DNA of 64,000 nucleotides. Source: Lactuca virosa (taxonomy: Eukaryota > Streptophyta > Magnoliopsida > Asterales > Asteraceae). Positions within the stretch are counted from its first letter, which is position 1; each line of letters starts with the position of its first letter. The position numbers and the translations under genes were made by a program. Below, one piece after another: positions 11,169 through 21,973 of the stretch. The notes under the pieces were generated by a model. The model saw only the letters and a program-made list of their open reading frames with translations, did not search any database and was not told where the DNA came from. The DNA lies in NCBI GenBank assembly GCA_928212115.1, contig CAKMRJ010003334.1, forward strand, positions 17,636,271 through 17,700,270. Direction: 5' to 3'.

Positions 11169-11397
11169 GATCCAAGAGAGTTATTTTTAAACGAAATTGA
11201 AGTAAATTGGCACCGTTACCTTGGCATAGTATGTCGAGATTTTATATCCCTGACAATTGTTTGCATCGATCTCTCCTCCTTTATTTTTTTTACCGTGTTT
11301 TTTTTCTTCTTAAAATTCAAATATTTATCATTTTTTTCTTTAAAAGCAAATACAAAGTACCAATATTTTTTTACCACTTTCAATTCTATTTTTCTAC

Positions 11398-12091
11398 CAA
11401 ACAACCAAAAAACACCAAAAATGTATTCTTCAAACTCTCCAAATAACCATAAAACACCTACAGAAACAACCAAAACCCTTCACCATTCTACAAATCTCAA
11501 ATGGATCGACCAATTTATACCACCAATATTTCATTATAGTGCTATGGGACCATATTATTAGTCATATCCAACCCAATTCCAATTTAAACCCAAGCCCCAA
11601 CTTCAATTTCAATCTCAGCCCAAATTCAACCTATTTGATAATGTTCAACAACCTAATTCTAGTCTCAACCTACCCTAACCCCAACACGAGAGCTAAAAAG
11701 GGGAGCCTTGAATATACCTTGGTCCCACATACAAGAGAAGGTGTTAGCCTCGACATGGTTCGATGTATCGGAGGCTTCGAAGATTTACAACAACCAAATA
11801 TAGCCAACTTTTTGGAGAAAAGTTACCAAACGTTTCCTTAACAAAATGAATCGAGGAGACTATCGAAAAAAAAGATCAAGTCTACACGAAATGGAGGAAT
11901 CTGAACAAGGTTGTAAAAGCATTTAATGTTTTGTTTAACAACTTGAAACACGATTGGAGAAGTGATGAAAATGATGATATCATTTTCAACAAAGCACTGA
12001 AATATTCCGAAAAAAAGCGGAAAACTTCCAAATTTATAGAGTTTTGGAATATTGTCAAAGAATGCAAAATATACCGTGAGATACAAACATA
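11398..12091 (+). pseudogene. PIF/Harbinger accessory (Myb/NAM-associated-like) protein pseudogene
   Basis: An Asn/Pro/Phe-rich N-terminal part (about 11398-11670) leads to a frameshifted region and then a better kept C-terminal stretch (11871-12090: KWRNLNKVVKAFNVLFNNL ... ALKYSEKKRK ... FWNIVKECKIYRE). The spacing of KW, LNNL and FW resembles plant proteins often named GST T3-like or NAM-associated, which accompany PIF/Harbinger transposons. Those proteins carry a Myb/SANT domain and help bind transposon ends. The start is broken and at least two frameshifts are visible. It stops where the G2 LTR begins (about 12092), so G2 probably inserted into or next to it. Family assignment is from recall. 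Confidence 0.45.
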
Positions 12092-12411
12092 TGTGAACCA
12101 TCCAAAAAATATTGTCCAAAAATTTCATTTTAAAATCATTTAAGAAACCATAATTCATCAACATCATAATAAAATCACAAGTCATGTATTCCCAAAACAT
12201 CATATCAAGATACTGTATCAAAACCATGTGTCAAAACATCAGAGTCTAAAACATCCCAGGCTATAAACTGTGGTGTGTGTCATGCAGTCATCCCGAGTTC
12301 TTCCCCTAGCTAGTGGAAGTATCTGAAACCAAAACTGAAAACTGTAAGCACGAAGCTTAGTGAGTCTCCCTAAACTACCACATACCATACACATAACATG
12401 AAACTAGGAGA

Positions 12412-12756
12412 TACGGGACCGGCCCACACTCTGTTGTCTAGGAGATTAGGGCCCTGCCCACACTCCGCTGTCTAGGAGTTTTGGGCCCCGCCCACACTCC
12501 GCTGTCTTGGAGATTCGGGCCCCGCCCACACTCCGCTGTCTAGGAGATTCGGGCCCCGCCCACACTCCGCTGTCTAGGAGATTCGGTCCCCGCCCACACT
12601 CTGCTACTAACATGCATACAAGTATCACACAGACAACAAGTATATCTATTCCTATCAAACAGTCACATATCTATACTCAAATAATACTACCAGATTCAGG
12701 CCCCACCCACACTCGGCTACTATGAGATTCGGGCCCCACCCACACTCAGCTACTAA
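12412..12756. repeat. 34-bp minisatellite in G2 LTR
   Basis: Five nearly perfect 34-bp units (core GGGCCCCGCCCACACTCCGC) run from about 12435 to 12604, preceded by a partial unit. Two more diverged copies follow at 12690-12752. Confidence 0.9.
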
Positions 12757-13000
12757 CATATCACATATATGGGCCGACCTTGGTGCCATAGACCCGTTCC
12801 TACTGAAGGAAACTCACCTCGCAAAGCTGACTGCTAAAATCTCGAGTGAGGAATCTCCGACGGCTGCTCCAACGATTCCCCGGCTATCAATATCACAATA
12901 ACACTTAGTCAAAACCTAATAATCCTCCTTAGGGTAAAATGACCATTTTACCCCTGTTCAAAGTCAACGCTTTGGTCAAAGTAAACCTTCTGGTTGACCC

Positions 13001-13223
13001 GAATTGCCGAGTTGCTCCATCAACTCGCCAAGTCCTAGAATCCTGAAATCGCGATCTAACTCGTCGAGTCACCCCTTGACTCATCGAGTTCCCTGGCTAC
13101 TCATAATCGCGGTTTATCAAATCAACTCGTCGAGTCCCTTCACCGACTCGTCGAGTTCTACCTTAAGCTAAAACGGGAAAACACAATCCAACTCGTCGAG
13201 TTCCCCTATGGACTCGACGAGTT
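13001..13223. repeat. Palindrome cluster B of G2 LTR (ACTCGTCGAGT pairs)
   Basis: Four pairs of the 11-bp odd palindrome ACTCGTCGAGT or a one-base variant, each pair separated by roughly 10-15 bp. Variants such as ACTCATCGAGT fit CpG deamination. It lies about 0.92-1.14 kb from the LTR start, the same place as cluster B of G4. Confidence 0.85.
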
Positions 13224-13933
13224 CCTCTGTCTGTTTGGCCATCTTAACAGATTAAGCCTCTACTCTCCAAATCCAAAGTTCATACTTCATCTTCATACTG
13301 GAAATGCTCTTTTAAGGGTAAAGTTTCCAACTTTACCCTCTAATAATCCTCCTTAATGGGTTTAGCTAAAACCCTAGTTCATTAAGACATAGATCTTTGT
13401 CCACAAACCTTATTACTCCAACCCAAAGCATGAAAATCGAGATCTAGGCCCTAGACACCCCATGAACATGTAAAGTCTCAGACTTTACTTCCATGCATGG
13501 CCTTTTGGGGCTTAAAAGGCCATAATAACATCCTTAAGGCTTGCATGGGGCTCCAATGGCATAAAGTTTGCACCTTTATGCCTTAACAACCCTTAATGAT
13601 TCCAGATCTGGAATGTAAACCACTTGGGACTCCCATGTCCCAAAGATCTAGATTCTTGAACAAAAACTCTCATAAAATGGAACTAAAGAGATCTAATGAA
13701 CTAATAGTCAAGCTAGAGACTTGATTACTTGAAAGTGATGAGGATGGAAGGAAATCTATGGATCTACTATCTTCTCCTTGAACCTTCTAGCTCCTTCTTA
13801 TTCTTCTAGCTTCAAGAATACACAAAATCACTCAAGAATGGCTCACACACTCACAAAATGCTCTAGGGTTTCGAGGATTAGGGTTTGGGACTTGGAGGCT
13901 AGAAATGAGGCCAAAAGGTGGGGATTAAGATGC

Positions 13934-13940
13934 TTAAATA
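13934..13940 (-). promoter_or_regulatory. G2 LTR TATA-like box
   Basis: TATTTAA on the element strand, 202 bp from the LTR start. The same string lies 236 bp in for G3 and 222 bp in for G4. Confidence 0.6.
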
Positions 13941-13981
13941 GGGTGCAAAACCCCGAAATTAGGGTTTCACTCTGGCAGACC

Positions 13982-14088
13982 TACTCGCCGAGTCGAGCGC
14001 TCTCGACTCGTCGAGTAGATAGCTGAAAACCCGCGTTCAAGACTCGTTTCTACTCGACGAGTCTGGGGCTTCCAACTCTTCGAGTAGC
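13982..14088. repeat. Palindrome cluster A of G2 LTR
   Basis: Two pairs of CTCG-N-CGAG palindromes 54-160 bp from the LTR start, immediately upstream of the TATA-like box. Confidence 0.85.
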
Positions 14089-14142
14089 TCTATTAAAATG
14101 AATAATTTATAAATAAAAGCGTACCAGAAACCAGACATTACA

Positions 14143-14155
14143 ATTCTCCCCCACT
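14143..14155 (-). promoter_or_regulatory. G2 polypurine tract
   Basis: AGTGGGGGAGAAT on the element strand, directly abutting the LTR start. The same string abuts the G3 LTR at 41907-41919. Confidence 0.9.
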
Positions 14156-14165
14156 TGACTTAGAC

Positions 14166-17100
14166 TTAGTCCTCGAAGTCTACTGCGTCTGGAAACAACT
14201 CCGGGTAGTGCTCCCTTATCTCCTCCTCGGGCTCCCAAGTCCACTCAGAACCCTTGCGGTGCTGCCACTGCACCTTCACTAGCTGAACAACCTTGTTCCT
14301 CAAGGTCTTCGCCTTGCGATCTAAAATCACCATCGGCCTCTCAATGTAGTTCAGGTTGTCATCAACCTGAATATCCTCTAAGGGCACAATCTTTAAATCA
14401 TCCACTAAGCACTTCCGCAACTGGGAAACATGGAAAGTGCTGTGGATATGGCTGGAAGATCCAGTCGATACGCCACATTGCCCACCGGGGCTATAACCCT
14501 GAATGGACCAATGTATTTGGGGCCCAATTTGCCCCGCTTCTGGAACCGGATGACACCTTTCCAAGGTGACACCTTCAGGAGGACCATATCGCCCATCTGA
14601 AACTCCAAGTCTGAAAGCCGCTTTTCGGTGTAGCTCTTCTGCCGACTCTGAGCAGTCTAGAGCCTGCTCCGGACCTGCTGGATCCGTTCTGTAGTCTTGA
14701 GTACTACCTCAGTACTCCCCATGACTCTCTGACCAACCTCACCCCAACAGATTGGGGTCCTACACTTCCTCCCATAGAGCATCTCGAAGGGAGGTCGGTC
14801 TATGTTGGCATGGTAACTGTTGTTATTCGAAAATTCTGCTAACGGAAGATACGTATCCCAACTGCCCCCAAAATCCAAAACACATGCGGGTAACATGTCC
14901 TTGAGAGTTTGTATCGTCCTCTCGCTCTGTCCGTCCGTCTGAGGGTGGAAAGCGGTGCTGAAGTGGAGACGATTACCCATCTCGTCGTGAAACCGCTTCC
15001 AAAATCTGGAAGTGAAACGGACATCTCGGCCTGACACCACCGAGACAGGCACTCCATCTCGTGCCACTATCTCACGCACGTATATCTCGGCCAGCTTCTC
15101 GGTCGATATGCTCTCTTGGATCGGGATAAAATGAGCACTCTTGGTCAATCGATCCACGATGACCCATATCAAATCTACTCCACGTGCGGTCCTGGGAAGC
15201 TTCGTGATAAAATCCATAATGATATCTTCCCATTTCCACACGGGAATGTCCAACGACTGCACCTTTCCGTAGGGTCTCTGGTGCTCAGCCTTGACCTTCC
15301 TGCAGGTCAAGCACCTCTCTACATACCATGCTATGTCCCGCTTCATGCAGGGCCACTAGTAATCAGGGCGAAGATCTCGATACATCTTTATCGCCCCAGG
15401 ATGGATAGAGAACCTCGACTTATGGGCCTCATCCATCAGAACCTGTCGTACTCCACCCCAGTACGGAACCCAGACCCTCCCATGCAGGGTCAGCAACCCA
15501 CGACTGTCATAATCAAATGAGGCCACTCAGCCTACGATCCGCTCGCACTTCTGGCGCTCTTCCTTCGGTTCCTCTACTTGCGCCTCTTTGATCTGCTCCA
15601 ACAATGGAGTAATCATTGTCATCCTCAGACAGATATCTCGAATCGGGGCCGCTACCGCCTTGTGGATCAGAGCGCCGGCCACCACATTGGCCTTGCCCGG
15701 GTAGTAAAGGACCTCATAGTCATAATCCTTCACCACATCTAACCACCGACGCTGCCTCATGTTCAGATTCGGCTGATCCATGAGGTACCTCAAACTCTTA
15801 TGGTCTGTGTAAATGGTACAACGGACCCCATAGAGGTAATGCCGCCAAATCTTGAGGGCGAACACCACAGCACCCAGCTCCAAATCATGCGTCGGATAGT
15901 TAGCCTCGTGAGGCTTCAACTACCTCGAGCGTAAGCTATCACGTGACTCCGCTGCATCAATACCGTACCCATTCCCGTAATCGAAGCGTCACAGTAAACC
16001 ACGAAGTCATTGACGCCCTCCGGCAAAGTCAGGATCGGTGCCTCACACAACCGCTGTCTGAGAGTCTCGAAGGATGCCTGCTGCTCAGGCCCCCAACGGA
16101 AGGTCACCGACTTCTTGGTCAGTCGGGTCAAAGGAACAACGATCTTGGAGAAGTCCTGAATAAATCTCCGTTAATAACCCGTTCGACCAAGGAAACTCCG
16201 AATCTCAGTTGGAGACCTCAGAATCTCCCACTGCATCACAACCTCTATCTTGGCGGGATCGACCAGAAACTGCACCTCGCACAACCAGAACTCACACTTG
16301 GAGAACTTTGCAAAAAGTCTCTCCCTCCTCAGTGTCTCCAGCACCTCCCTCAGGTGCTCCTCATGCTGCTCCTGAGTCTTGGAATAGACCAAGATATCAT
16401 CAATGAAGACTATCATAGATCGATATAGCATCAACCTGCACACACGGTTCATGAGGTCCATGAACGCGGCTGGAGCATTGTTGAGCTCAAACGACATCAC
16501 GACAAACTCATAGTGACCATAACGAGTCCTAAAAGCTGTCTTCGGCACATCCTCATCCCTGACTCGCATCTGTTGATAACCCGATCGCATATCAATCTTG
16601 GAAAACGAAGATGCACCCTATAGCTGGTCAAACAAATCATTGATCCTCGGGAGGAGATAACGGTTCTTCACCATTACCTTATTTAGCTCCCGGTAGTCTA
16701 TGTACATCCGATGCGACCCGTCCTTCTTCTTCGCAAACAGGACCGGGGCTCCCCATGGCGAACTACTCGGCCTGATGAATCCCTTATCTAGCAGCTCTTA
16801 CAGCTACGTAGACAAATCCTGCATCTTGGGAGGAGCCAACCGATATGGTGCCTTGGCTATCGGAGCCGCACCAGGGACTAGGTCAATCCTGAACTCAACA
16901 TGTCTCTCCGGAGGTATCCCAGGTAAATCCTCCAGGAATACGTCCGGGTACTCTCACACTACTGGTACGTCGTCGATTGTCGCCTTACTCTTATCCCGGG
17001 TATCCATGACATATGCGACATAACCTGCGCAACCCTTTTGAAGGTAGCGTCTTGCTCTCGCTGCTGAGCATATAATCAATCCACACTGCGACCTCTCGCC

Positions 17101-17454
17101 CTGAATCACTAACCCTCCCCCACTAGGAGTCCGAATCCTCACTAGCTGCTGCTCGCAGTCAATCACTGCCCCATTGGGGCTCAACCAATCCATACCAACT
17201 ATAACCTTATTCCCTCGCAGGGGAATAGGGACTAGATCCACAGAAAACTACTCTTCAAATAACTGTAGTGTACAACCTCTGTGAACTCTCGCAACCCTGT
17301 CGGTCCTATCGTCTGCTATCTCTACATCAAGTGGGATATCTATTTCTCCAGGAGCCCCTGTGAATCGCTTGCTGAGCGCGAGCGACACAAAAGATCGGGT
17401 GGCACCCGAATCAAACAGTACCAAGGCTGATATACCGTTCACTAAAAAATGATC
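14166..17454 (-). pseudogene. G2 pol pseudogene (PR-RT-RH-IN-chromodomain)
   Basis: Continuous homology to a chromovirus pol, broken into at least seven frames. Protease (about 16954-17442) keeps LFDSGATRSFVS. RT keeps an intact FIDDILVYS box (16171-16590), unlike G1 and G3. RNase H keeps VYCDASITGMG and YTDHKSLRY (15527-16131). Integrase (14657-15346) has the CLTCRK zinc-finger half and the core MDF ... DGQSERT, but the second catalytic Asp motif reads SGRDVRF instead of SDRD, which should abolish activity. The C-terminal chromodomain-like part (VKVQWQHRKGSEWTWEPEEE) ends at 14166. A one-base T insertion follows the intron acceptor. Confidence 0.93.
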
Positions 17455-17520
17455 CTATAATAAACACATAAACATAAGCAATAATCAATACAAATAAAGA
17501 GATAAGGAGAAGATACATGC
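17455..17520 (-). other. Candidate intron at G2 gag-protease junction (66 nt, GC-AG)
   Basis: On the element strand the insert starts GCATGTATCT and ends TTATTATAG. It splits a codon in the phrase DVVTG|SFLVN, which is continuous in relatives from my recall. It is T-rich and has a TTGAT branch-like motif. G3 has the same insert at the same codon phase with a canonical GT donor. Confidence 0.65.
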
Positions 17521-18010
17521 CCGTAACAACATCAGGAGCTGCACGTGCCTCCTCTGCTGTCAACTGGAAGGCTCTGCTCTTCGCCATTGGCGCCTCTGTC
17601 TGGCCCTGACGGCCGTCTGTAATCCTCAATGTAGCAGGGGCGGGTGCCGCCACCTTCCCTGCTACTGTTAAACTCGAACATTGGGACCTCTTGTGGCCCC
17701 TCTGATTGCACTAAAATCAAATCAAATCAGATGATGTGATGGTGGTCGTAGCAGTACAATCCCTGCTGACATGTCCAGTTCAGCCGCACTTGAAGGAGCC
17801 CGAACTACCCGCCCTACACGACCCATCTTTCCCCTACCATACTTGCCGCAGCGGCCTCGACCCTGGTGGCCCTTCCCCCGGGAATCTACCTTGGGATTTT
17901 TGCCCGAGCCCTCAACGCCAGACACCGACTCTGGCTTCCTCTTCCTCTCCATCTCTAAATCAATCTCTCTCTCACGAGTCCTAGCAATCATATCCTTCGG
18001 CGTATTGCAA
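17521..18010 (-). pseudogene. G2 gag C-terminal fragment
   Basis: Holds the tail of gag: AFQLTAEEARAAPDVV at the protease side, a decayed zinc-knuckle region (GRCGKYGRGKMGRVG...), and the basic linker MIARTREREIDLEMERKRK. It is open only in pieces. It stops at about 18010, where copia C2 sequence begins, so roughly the first half of gag is gone. Confidence 0.8.
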
Positions 18011-18019
18011 CACTCATCA

Positions 18020-18085
18020 CAATGATTATGCTCCCACTAGCATAACAATTATGTTCTTACTAGCATAACGATTATGCTCCCACTA
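18020..18085. repeat. Triplicated AGTGGGAGCATAAT motif at C2 3' side
   Basis: Three copies, one diverged, of a motif reading CTAGTGGGAGCATAAT on the element strand within 65 bp. It resembles a polypurine tract, so this may be the remnant of the C2 3' end just before the lost LTR. Confidence 0.5.
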
Positions 18086-20050
18086 GCTTTGACATGTAAC
18101 CAGAAATCAGCTGGACTTCTAGAAATCAATACCTATTGACTTCCTTACAAAAGTTCAGATTTCTTATATGTGGTGCTTCGATAAGTCTTTATCTAGACTT
18201 CTCAAGCTCATACACCATTCATTAGATAACTTATGTGTGTCTAAACCCAACTTATAGCAATAAGTCCCGAATGTTCAAACTATTTGCCATTTCTCACAAT
18301 TCGAACTATGAAAAGGGATGACGTAATCATACTCGAATTTGAGAACGAAATTATCACAACTGCTAACTCAAAGGACATTAATCAATCGTTTAAAATCTAC
18401 TAGTGAAAGCGTTTCCTCATAATCATTTTCATGACGTAGAGAGAAACCTCATGCTACTTTGATTTTATGGTGTATGTGTTCCTATCCATGTGAATTTGAC
18501 ATTTTCAACCACTATCATAAGACAAGGTTAATGACAAATCCAAACTCATATGGACTGAACTTGCTTAATCTTAATTTCTTGCCATCCGGTAGCACAAGGG
18601 CCTACCAGTGCTTCCATATTATTGAGCAGCTCACCCATACAGATCAATGTACTTTCATTGATGAAGGTGCTTCGCCTTATGCAGTCAAATGGGAACTCAT
18701 AGAACTCACATTCATAGTCAACTTAACTAGAATGGCATAACAACAAGAATATGTTAACACGATAGGTTATCAACCTCAGGTCGTGTGCTAGTGATAACTA
18801 AAAGGTTTATTCTTGATTAGTTCCTGAAACTTTTCAAGACCATTAAGACTCCCACTGAACTATCGACATATAAGATTCTCTGTTAAGGAACATTCCTCGA
18901 CAAACAAATAGAGTTAGTGTGGGTTCTTATTAAGAAAACACTTCATATAATTGGTCTTAGTTGGTCTTTGTTTTAACCAAAACATCACAACTACCAATTT
19001 CAAATGTGCTAGAGTAAGAAAACATTTCTACTCCACATTTCATGAGGTGTTATAAACCTACTTAGAACATGTTACTCAAGGTACAACTTGGAGTAACCAG
19101 AGTATAACTCTAAAACTTGATTTTGGAACGAAGTATGACTCATCCTTTTGATTTAACCATTTCAACAATTCCTGATTCCTCTTCTTAGTCATACAAATGC
19201 ACTAAGGTGTCCTTAGAAGGATCAATTGTGACATGGTTCCAAAATCATTAGGATGATCATAAAACATGATACTAAAGTGCTCTCATTTCCTTTCAGATTG
19301 GAGAAACTTTTATCTTTCTGCCTAATAGATTCTTCTTATTCGTTCTGCCATTCTTTGAAACTTTTCAAAGAATCAGAATTACACTTAATCCTATAAGTAT
19401 AACCATATTTACTGAACCATTAGTAAATCATGACGAATAGACTTATTGTCCTTCGTGGTGGATCTGACCAGTTCACATCAATGTGTACTAGATCCTTTAC
19501 TCCTTCACTTGACTCACATATACACGTGAGCAAGGAATTTAGTCTTAATTTTCCAAAGATCAAGATTCTCATACATCACACAATTCAAATCGTATGATTC
19601 CAATGTCCAATTGAACCTTGGGTGATAAGAATTCTTCCTTATTTGGTAAATTATGACACTACCACAAGGTATATAACTAAGAACTAAATCCATTTTCAAC
19701 ATTGCTAATAATAGATATATAAACACCAGTTTTCATAAATACCATTGCAAGTAATCATAAAGTAAATAAGATAAACCACAAAATTTACTTTATTGATAAT
19801 GTGCAGAAAAACTTGTCCTTACAACGCAAATACACATGAAAACTATGTTTCTAAATATTCCTAAGCAATCTTTCATAACTCCTAAGTAGCAGCTCCAAAT
19901 CCTGATCATTGAATCATGTGACTGAAATTTTATTTCTTCAGATCAGAATTAGCCTTCACCTTCCTTAAGCTTCCTTCTTTCTCTTAGATTCTACAAAACA
20001 TCAAAATGAAACTTTCACATCATGTATTAAGAATCTATGAACAGGAACTT
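18086..20050 (-). pseudogene. C2 pol remnants (integrase recognisable)
   Basis: No frame stays open, but on the minus strand at about 19380-19510 the translation tracks a copia integrase core (DLVHIDV ... followed by a decayed VTF-DDFSRYGY-like stretch). At about 19190-19220 it tracks the QLTPPGTPQ segment. Upstream at 19520-19740 lies the pre-integrase part. RT and RNase H are not recognisable in the remaining kilobase. Many C-to-T/G-to-A type changes suggest an old, methylated copy. Confidence 0.65.
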
Positions 20051-20060
20051 AATAAAAGAG

Positions 20061-20787
20061 TTAGATAGTGGATGTACCTGAAGTAGATTCATACAATTTG
20101 ACTTTACAATCTCTAAGATCTCTCAGGTAGTCAGGGCAACTTCGTTTCCAATGCCCCTTCAATTGACAATAGAGACAGATGGACTCTTTAGGAGTGACAC
20201 GTGAAACTATCTCAGAATTGGCCTTTCTCTTACGGTCAAAATTTTTGACCTTGTACGATTTCTCTTTCTTAGGAGAAGAAATCGTTTTTGGACTATGATC
20301 TTCCAAACAAATTTGCTTGACCAGTGCGCCAAAGCATTGCTGCTTCAGTAGTAATTAGCAAATATATCAGATCAATAAGGGTCATGTCGTGGTCTGTCAT
20401 ATAGTAGTCCTTAACGAACCGACTATATGACTCAGGAAGCGATTGGAGAACCAAGTCAACAGCTAGCTTCCTTGGGAAAACGACACCTAACATTCCCAGT
20501 CTGTCAATGTGCGACTTCATCTTCAGGACGTATGCATACACAAAACTTCCATCTCGATGCTTGCATGTCAATAGGGATTGAGTGACCTTGAACTTTTCAA
20601 GTCGTCGAAAATGTGGGTCAGGGATAATTAATGGAGGAGGTGGAGGAAGAGAAGTATGATTTCCAGTTCCACCAATGCATGAGGAAGGGAATGATCTTTC
20701 ACCTCGATCGACACGTGGAAGATCATCTTCAAAAGGAAAACTTTTTCCAAAGGATTGAGGAAGACCATAGTTGTCTGAACTTGACAT
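20061..20787 (-). pseudogene. gag: C2 Gag (two frames)
   Basis: Starts MSSSDNYGLPQSF at 20787. The UBN2/Retrotran_gag-type core is at 20293-20700 (SFVYAYVLKMKSHIDRLG ... LVLQSLPESYSRFV). A frameshift near 20300 leads to a basic linker and one perfect zinc knuckle, CLYCQLKGHWKRSC (C-x2-C-x4-H-x4-C), followed by PDYLRDLRDCKV. This is the usual layout of the Tork/Angela-like copia Gag. Gag packages the RNA in the cytoplasmic particle. One frameshift and a short internal loss make it non-functional. Confidence 0.85.
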
Positions 20788-21094
20788 CTATAAAGGGAGA
20801 AAATTCAAGTGAGTTGATTTAATCCTTAATATAACACCCAAATTCAATTGCAAATTATTTGAAGGTAGGTAAATGACGATTTACCAATTCCACCACGAAA
20901 ACAATTTTTTTAAATGAATTAGGTTTTAAAGGAAATTCCTAGATCTTTTGAGATTCATTGAAATTTTCAATGGCATGTTTAATCTCGATTATGCCCTACC
21001 ATTTGTGACTGGGATACCGAGGATCACAAACAAGATGTGAATAACCATGCAAAGTAGTTTGGTACTCTCGATGTCATTTATCACCTAATCAATG

Positions 21095-21215
21095 TGTCGG
21101 TTAACCACACACGCTCCATTGATCAACGATAATTTACGAGAAACCCATTGCCAACAATATTAGTCCCATATTAGTGTGTCGGTTAACCACACACGCTCCA
21201 CTAATGACCAATAAG
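21095..21215. repeat. Duplicated GTGTCGGTTAACCACACACG segment in C2 leader
   Basis: Two direct copies about 85 bp apart in the leader. Each is centred on the palindrome GGTTAACC with GTGT/ACAC flanks and followed by CTCCA. A related copy (GTGGTTAACCGACACACTAA) occurs in the C5 leader near 41026. Confidence 0.7.
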
Positions 21216-21973
21216 GTGCGATGTGCAATTTCATGGGTTAGCATCAAATTCACATTTTCCTAAAGTAACTAAGATTGGGAATTTTATACAATCATTTAGT
21301 TACTTTATAATTCATTAAAATTTTAATGAGAGTTTAGTGTCCTATCAAACCCGTTCGTCTAACGACCCTCCACTAGTCAATTGTGTGGTGGGTAAGAGTG
21401 GATACTCAATGACGGTCATTTTACAGGCCGCTTCCTTAAACACCCCTTATAGACCAGCTTCGTGAATGAGACCTATTAACGGTAAGACTGACTTTTCTTA
21501 TACATATATAATATATTATACTTTTAATTTTATATAGTATAAGGGTGTATTTTAAACTTTTAAAATCCTAAGTGGTTTAATCGTTTAATAAATTAAACTT
21601 TTAATTAAATTGAATTTAAACCATATATGGATTTATCACTTGTCTTTTAGTTAATCTTTTAATTAAATTATCAATAAAATCCATAAGGATATTTTTCTAA
21701 GTTTTTCCATTTAAATTTCCAAAAAGAAACTTTTAATTTCAAATTTAAATTATAAAAACAAGAGGGTGTATTTTAAAAACTTTTCAAAATACTAGGTTAA
21801 ATTTTAAATCAAAATAATCTTATCATTATCCAAATTTAACCAAATTCTTTATATATGATAAAGATATCATATTACCTTTCAGAAAATTCAGTTTTAGGCA
21901 TTAAAAACGAATTATGGTAATTATTCTAATCAAAACGAAATCTGAAAAACGAAAAATCAGGCAAGTGACGAGT

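Larger units (their letters stand above)
12092..14142 (-). repeat. G2 3' LTR, about 2.05 kb
   Basis: The element-strand start is TGTAATGTCTGG at 14142, next to the polypurine tract. The far end is placed at about 12092 by weak similarity (TGTGAACCATCC) to the TGTAACATCCC end at 60022. A TATTTAA box lies 202 bp from the start. Inside are a 34-bp minisatellite, two clusters of ACTCGTCGAGT palindromes, a W-box-like cluster (12956-13001) and the conserved acceptor block (12319-12367). Confidence 0.8.
12092..18010 (-). mobile_element. G2: Ty3/gypsy chromovirus, 5' half missing
   Basis: Minus-strand element with its 3' LTR at 12092-14142, polypurine tract at 14143-14155, pol at 14166-17454 and the C-terminal half of gag at 17521 to about 18010. 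The N-terminal gag, leader, primer site and 5' LTR are absent: the sequence passes at about 18010 straight into the 3' part of copia C2. Same family group as G3 and G4. Confidence 0.88.

Noticed and set aside
12412..12756. CRISPR-like array
   Set aside because: Units are directly adjacent with no unique spacers; this is a minisatellite in a plant LTR.
18459..18740. Plus-strand ORF in the C2 region
   Set aside because: The minus strand here belongs to decayed copia pol; the plus ORF shows no recognisable protein.
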